Of a stretch of DNA of 64,000 bases, positions 60,300 to 64,000 are shown piece after piece. Source of the DNA: Montifringilla adamsi (taxonomy: Eukaryota > Chordata > Aves > Passeriformes > Passeridae); NCBI GenBank assembly GCA_017590115.1, contig JAGGNK010006437.1, forward strand, positions 62,001 through 126,000, given 5' to 3'. Made by a program: the position numbers and the translations under genes. Under the pieces are notes generated by a model, which was given only the letters and a program-made list of their open reading frames with translations, ran no database searches and had not been told where the DNA came from. The first letter of the stretch is position 1. The number at the start of each line of letters is the position of its first letter.

Positions 60300-61589
60300 A
60301 GGGAATCAAATCCAAGTAGGGAATAAGCCAGGCTAACCAGAACAGCCATGAATGTTCCTCAGCTGCCTCCCAAGGTGAGAACCAGAAGGCCAAGCACCTC
60401 AAGGCACCTATGGCTGTGATGAACTCTCTCACTCCCCTCTTCAGCCACCTGCATGCTCAATTCCCTCTCTGAAATGCCTATAAACCACCACACACAGCAT
60501 GGGGAACACACAGGAAGAATTAGAGAACTGAGTGCACCTGCAGCAACATGATCTCATTGCAATTTCATGTCACTCTAGCCTTCAAGAAGGGCAAGTAGGA
60601 GTACCCTACTAGCATGTAGGGAACTACAGGTTGGTCAGCTTCACCTCAGTCCCTGGGAAGTTGATGGAACAGCTCATCCTGGATGTCGTCTTTAAGCATA
60701 TGGAGGAAAAGAAGGTTATCGGGATAGTCAATATGGATTCACCAATACTTGACTAATCCAATTGCCTCTGTCATGGCAGGACTGGCTGGGCAGAGGAGAT
60801 AAGAACAGTGGATGTTGTCTCTTGACTTCATCAAGTGCTTTGACACTGTCTCCCATAACATCCTCATGGGAAAGCTCAGGAAGCATGGATTGGATGAGTG
60901 AAGGGGGAGGTGATTGGGAACTGTCAGAACTCAGAGAACTATGATCAGCAACACCATCTGGTAGGAGGTCTGTAGCCAGTGGTGTTCCTCAAAGGCCAGT
61001 ACTGGGACCAGTCTTCTTCAATTTGTTTATCCATGACCTGGATGAAGGGACAGAGTTTGCTGCGGATACACAGCTGGCAGGAGCAGCTGATGCACCAGAA
61101 GACTGTGCTGCCATTCAGCCACACTGGGCCAGGCTCAAGAAGGGAACAGGGAGGGACCTAATGGAGTTCAGCAAAAGCAAGTGGAGGGTCCTGCACTTGG
61201 GGAGGAACAACCCCAGGCACCATCACAGGCTGGGGGCTGACCTGCTGGAGAGCAGCTCTGGGAAGAAGCCGCCGGGTGTCCTGAAGGACAAGGTGTCCAT
61301 GAGCCAGCAGTGCCCTTGCATCCCAGAGGGCCAATGGGATCCTGGGGTGTGGCAAGAGTGTGGCTAGCAGGTCGAGGGAGGTGATCCTTCCCCTCTACTA
61401 AGCCCAAGTGAGACCATGTCTGAAGTGCTGTGCCAGTTCTGGGCTCCTCAGGGCAAGAGACACAAGCAGCTATCAGAGAGTGTCCAGGGAGGGCTATGGA
61501 GGTAATTAAGAAACTGGGGCATCTCTCTTATGAGGAAAGGCTGAGGGTTCTGGGCCTCTTTAAAATGGAGAAGAGTGGATTGAGAGGAG
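60300..61589 (+). mobile_element. CR1 LINE, 5' part of a copy with an internal deletion
   Basis: The stretch 60300-60570 follows the CR1 region at the start of ORF2 (AGCCACCTGCATGCTCAATT, CAGCATGGGGAACACACAGG, GAACTGAGTGCACCTGCAGC, ATGATCTCATTGCAATT). It then jumps to the reverse transcriptase region (TTCAAGAAGGGCAAG), so most of the endonuclease and early reverse transcriptase part is missing. The catalytic FADD box reads F-A-A-D near 61056-61067 in the longest remaining frame (61023-61367), and frameshifts break ORF2, so it is inactive. It continues beyond a nested LTR at 61951-62305. Confidence 0.88.
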
Positions 61590-61950
61590 TGTAGCCATGA
61601 TATTATGAAAAATCCTTTGCTGGGATTTTTCCTCTCCTGAGAAGCTGAGGAGCCTCAGGAGAGAAAGGTAAACAATAACTATCTGCTGCTGTGGAATGCA
61701 ACAGGTGCATCTGTGATTGGTCCATGTGGATTGTTTTCCATTGATGACCAATCACAGCCACCTGTGCCAAGGCTGTGAGCAGTCACAGGATTTTGTTATT
61801 CTATTCTGTTCTTGTTGTAGCCTTCTGATCTCTCTGTTCTTTTAGTATAGTCTTAATGTAGTATTTTAATATAATATTTAACATAATAAATCAGCCTTCT
61901 GAAATGGAGTCAAGCCTCGTGTCTCCACTACACACGGAGAGTCCTCAACA
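61590..61950 (+). mobile_element. Solo LTR nested in CR1, with 6-base target duplication
   Basis: A 361-base unit starting TGTAGCCATG and ending GTCCTCAACA, flanked by exact GAGGAG repeats (61584-61589 and 61951-61956), as expected for an ERVK-type element. It carries AATAAA at 61885-61890. It interrupts CR1 sequence that resumes seamlessly once the LTR and one repeat are removed (GAGGAGATCTTATCAATG). The minus-strand frame at 61560-61751 is incidental. Confidence 0.92.
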
Positions 61951-62305
61951 GAGGAGATCTTATCAATGCGTGCAAATATCTTAAGAATGGGTGTCAAGAG
62001 AGAGGTGCCAGATTTTCCCGTCATACCTAGGGATAGGACAAGGAGCAATGGATACAAAATAAATCACAGAAAATTCCAACTTAACATGATAAAAATGTTT
62101 ACTGTGAGGGTGACAGAGCACTGGAACTGGCTGCCTGGTGAGGCTATGGAGTTTCCTTTGGAGATATTCCAAATATCCCTGGACACTACCCTATACAACT
62201 TACTGTCGGTGATTTTGCTTTAGCAGAGGGGATGTATTAGATGACCTTGAGAGGTCCTTTCCCAGACAAACTATTCTGAAATTCTGAGATTCTGTGATTC
62301 ATGCT
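61951..62305 (+). mobile_element. CR1 LINE, 3' part after the nested LTR
   Basis: Continues the CR1 copy from GATCTTATCAATGCGTGCAA through GGGTGTCAAGAGAG, AGCACTGGAACTGGCTGCC and a GACCTTGAGAGGTCC block. It ends in repeated tail units (AAATTCTGAGATTCTGTGAT). Confidence 0.92.
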
Positions 62306-63120
62306 TCACACTTATTTAAGATTAGTCCAAGTGAAACCTGTGTACACAAAGTCAATTTTCTTGGCAAAGTCAGATCATCCTATTCTCCTACCTGAACACA
62401 TGATATTGGAAAGGGACCCTTTTCAATGAGTACAAAATGCTATTTGCACTCAGTTAGAAATACCTAAAATATTGTTTTCCATAGAAGTCCAGTGTCAAAA
62501 CCCTGTCTAAATTACAGAGCAATTGAAACAGGAATTCAAAATGCAACTGCTCATGGACTCAACATCTTTGCATCATCACTTCAAAAAATCTACCTGTACT
62601 GCACAGCAGACACAGTGATATTTATCACTTCAATTTGTACTCTGCTAAGTAAATTATAGCAAGAGGGGAAAAAAACAAATCTCACTTAAACTAAAGAAAA
62701 ACAATTTGTCAGGAAAATAGGGAAATCCTGCTCCATTTCAATTATTTAAAGATTATTTTTGCTTGTATTTTTGTTTCACATTACAATGCATACCTCCTTG
62801 CCTTGTTTTTTGCTTTCCGAGCTCTGCGCACTGTACTTTCTTGCCCTAGTAGAATGCAAGAAAATCTCCCAGGAGTTTAAAAGGCCAGTAAAGCAACAAG
62901 TCTATGCTGTTTAACTTTTTAACCTCTTTAATCCCTGTAAGAATTTTCCTCGAGAAAGATTTACAAGGTAAAGTGAGCAGCAATTAGTTTCCAAAGGGCT
63001 CCCATATCCAAGTGGTCCACATCATGCTTATCCTCCTGAAATTGATTAGGTGCATCTTATTGGCAAATCTCTGAGTCTTGACAGTTCCATGTTTAGGGCA
63101 TAAATTGTTCTGAGGCAAGC
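62306..63120. other. Single-copy DNA, no gene seen
   Basis: Block 62810-63070 is non-repetitive and of mixed composition. It is a possible conserved non-coding element, untestable here. Confidence 0.4.
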
Positions 63121-63280
63121 TGGTTTTTGGGGTTTGTTTGTTTGGGTTTTTTTGGGGGTTTTTTTTGTTTTTATTTTGTTTTTGGGGGTTTTTTGTTTGT
63201 TTGTTTTTGTGGTTTTTTTTTTTTTTTTGTTTGGTTGGTTGGTTGGTTGGATTTTTTTTGTTTTTTTGGTTTTTTTTTAA
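63121..63280 (+). repeat. G/T-rich low-complexity tract
   Basis: Runs of T interspersed with GGGG, (GTTT)n and (GGTT)n, e.g. GGTTGGTTGGTTGGTTGG near 63232-63249. The only frame here encodes F and G runs and is not a gene. Confidence 0.9.
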
Positions 63281-63354
63281 AGGGGAAAAATCAGGAAGAA
63301 AATTCTTATTTTAAAAGAAAAAGAAAATCTCTTTTCTAATAGGACATTTTATAA

Positions 63355-63495
63355 AATCACTGAATGGCTTGTGTTGTAAGGGACCTTAAATATGTAGCTC
63401 AAATATCCCTGCCCTGAGTAGGCACACCTTCCACTAGACCAGGTTGCTCAGAGCCCCATCCAACCTAACCTTGAACTCTTCCAAGGATGAGGCAG
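63355..63495 (-). mobile_element. CR1 LINE, 3'-end fragment cut by an LTR
   Basis: Reversed CR1: AAATCACTGAATGGCTTGTG, AAGGGACCTTAAATATGTAG, a CTTCCACTAGACCAGGTTGC segment, and CATCCAACCTAACCTTGAAC. It stops at GATGAGGCAG, exactly where an LTR begins. Confidence 0.85.
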
Positions 63496-63609
63496 TGTTA
63501 CAGTCCAGTTTTTAAGATTATGAGAAATGCCTCTGCATTTCAGGTGAGGCAAATGGTGCAAATGAGACTGTATGCCAAAGTCAATAGTATGGATTTTATT
63601 TGATAGTAA

Positions 63610-63652
<43 letters not shown>

Positions 63653-64000
63653 GAAAAATGAAAAGAGGTAGGAAAACAGAAGGAGAATGACAAAGTCACA
63701 TTAAAGAAAATATCACCATGGATCCCACCAGTGGTGTGATGATCCTTTGCAGCTGGTCTTCTTGGTAGTGAAGGTCTCTCCCAAAAAACATAGAATCCAT
63801 TGGATTAATATACACTCAGGCCAGATGAGAATGCCCAGGTACCTCCACCCTGGGTGGGGTGGGGCAGTTTGGCACAGTCTCTTGCAACAGACTCTGGATC
63901 TCATGTGTCACTTTGCAACATGTGCAATGCTGTGGTTCAAGGGCTCAGGAATGAGTCTGGGGAGCACTTTGGAGGCTTTTGATGGATTATGACACCCCCC
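63496..64000 (-). mobile_element. LTR, minus orientation, running off the window
   Basis: On the minus strand the unit ends AACTGGACTGTAACA at 63496, with AATAAAATCC about 100 bases before (plus 63591-63600) and a U5 containing AAATGCAGAGGCATTTCTC. This matches the layout of an ERV LTR inserted into the CR1 fragment. U3 would continue to the right and past the window, so neither length nor target duplication can be checked. The frames at 63713-63992 are not supported. Confidence 0.65.
63614..63659. repeat. (GA)n microsatellite
   Basis: About 23 uninterrupted GA units inside the LTR U3/R region. The opposite strand encodes a serine-leucine run that is not a gene. Confidence 0.97.

Noticed and set aside
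61023..61367. 114-codon plus-strand frame with reverse-transcriptase-like text
   Set aside because: It is a remnant of CR1 ORF2 with a broken catalytic box, not an independent gene.
1..64000. tRNA, rRNA, spliceosomal RNA, CRISPR array, bacterial or viral gene cluster
   Set aside because: I looked for typical signatures (tRNA B-box-like GGTTCGAATCC, U6 or 5S wording, evenly spaced repeats, compact gene order) and saw none.

Overview
The window looks like non-coding DNA from a bird, probably a songbird. The main evidence is at least thirteen fragments of CR1 retrotransposons in both orientations. Several of them end in the ATTCTRTG-type 3' tail typical of bird and reptile CR1. They sit among long terminal repeats (LTRs) of the ERVK and ERVL types that are abundant in passerine genomes. 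The background is AT-rich with simple repeats. There is no operon structure, ribosome binding site or dense coding that would suggest a prokaryote or virus. The songbird assignment is an inference from recalled repeat families, not a database result.

Layout. 1-5.0 kb: two abutting LTR pieces, a possible minus-strand exon pair, a CR1 tail and an ERVK-type LTR with a target duplication. 5-15.6 kb: a possible minus-strand exon with a membrane segment, two CR1 tails, an intact ERVL-type LTR (7421-8486, TTTGT duplication), an ERVK/ERV1-like LTR, an inverted second ERVL-type LTR (12856-13943) and another LTR from 15019. 15.6-31.5 kb: mostly single-copy AT-rich DNA with three CR1 pieces. 31.5-45.9 kb: four to five more LTRs and three CR1 pieces. 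45.9-55.5 kb: the longest repeat-poor stretch, holding the best plus-strand exon candidates. 55.5-64 kb: CR1-rich, including a CR1 copy with an internal deletion and a solo LTR nested in it (61590-61950), and an LTR that runs off the right edge.

Genes. I found no protein-coding gene I can name. No open frame resembles retroviral gag, pol or env, and the only reverse transcriptase remnants belong to decayed CR1 copies. Most longer open frames fall inside LTRs or CR1 and are by-products. A few short exon-like segments combine good splice sites with an open frame: 47583-47623 (+) with possible end exons at 49730 or 54740, 12382-12424 (+), 29611-29673 (+), 5508-5721 (-) and 2165-2578 (-) with 4245-4267 (-). 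They suggest the window may lie in large introns or at the edge of one or two genes. They do not chain into one consistent transcript, so confidence is low.

I did not find a convincing undescribed biological system. The most useful observations are the exon candidates, the dated nesting of repeats, and several perfect or near-perfect hairpins in otherwise single-copy DNA.
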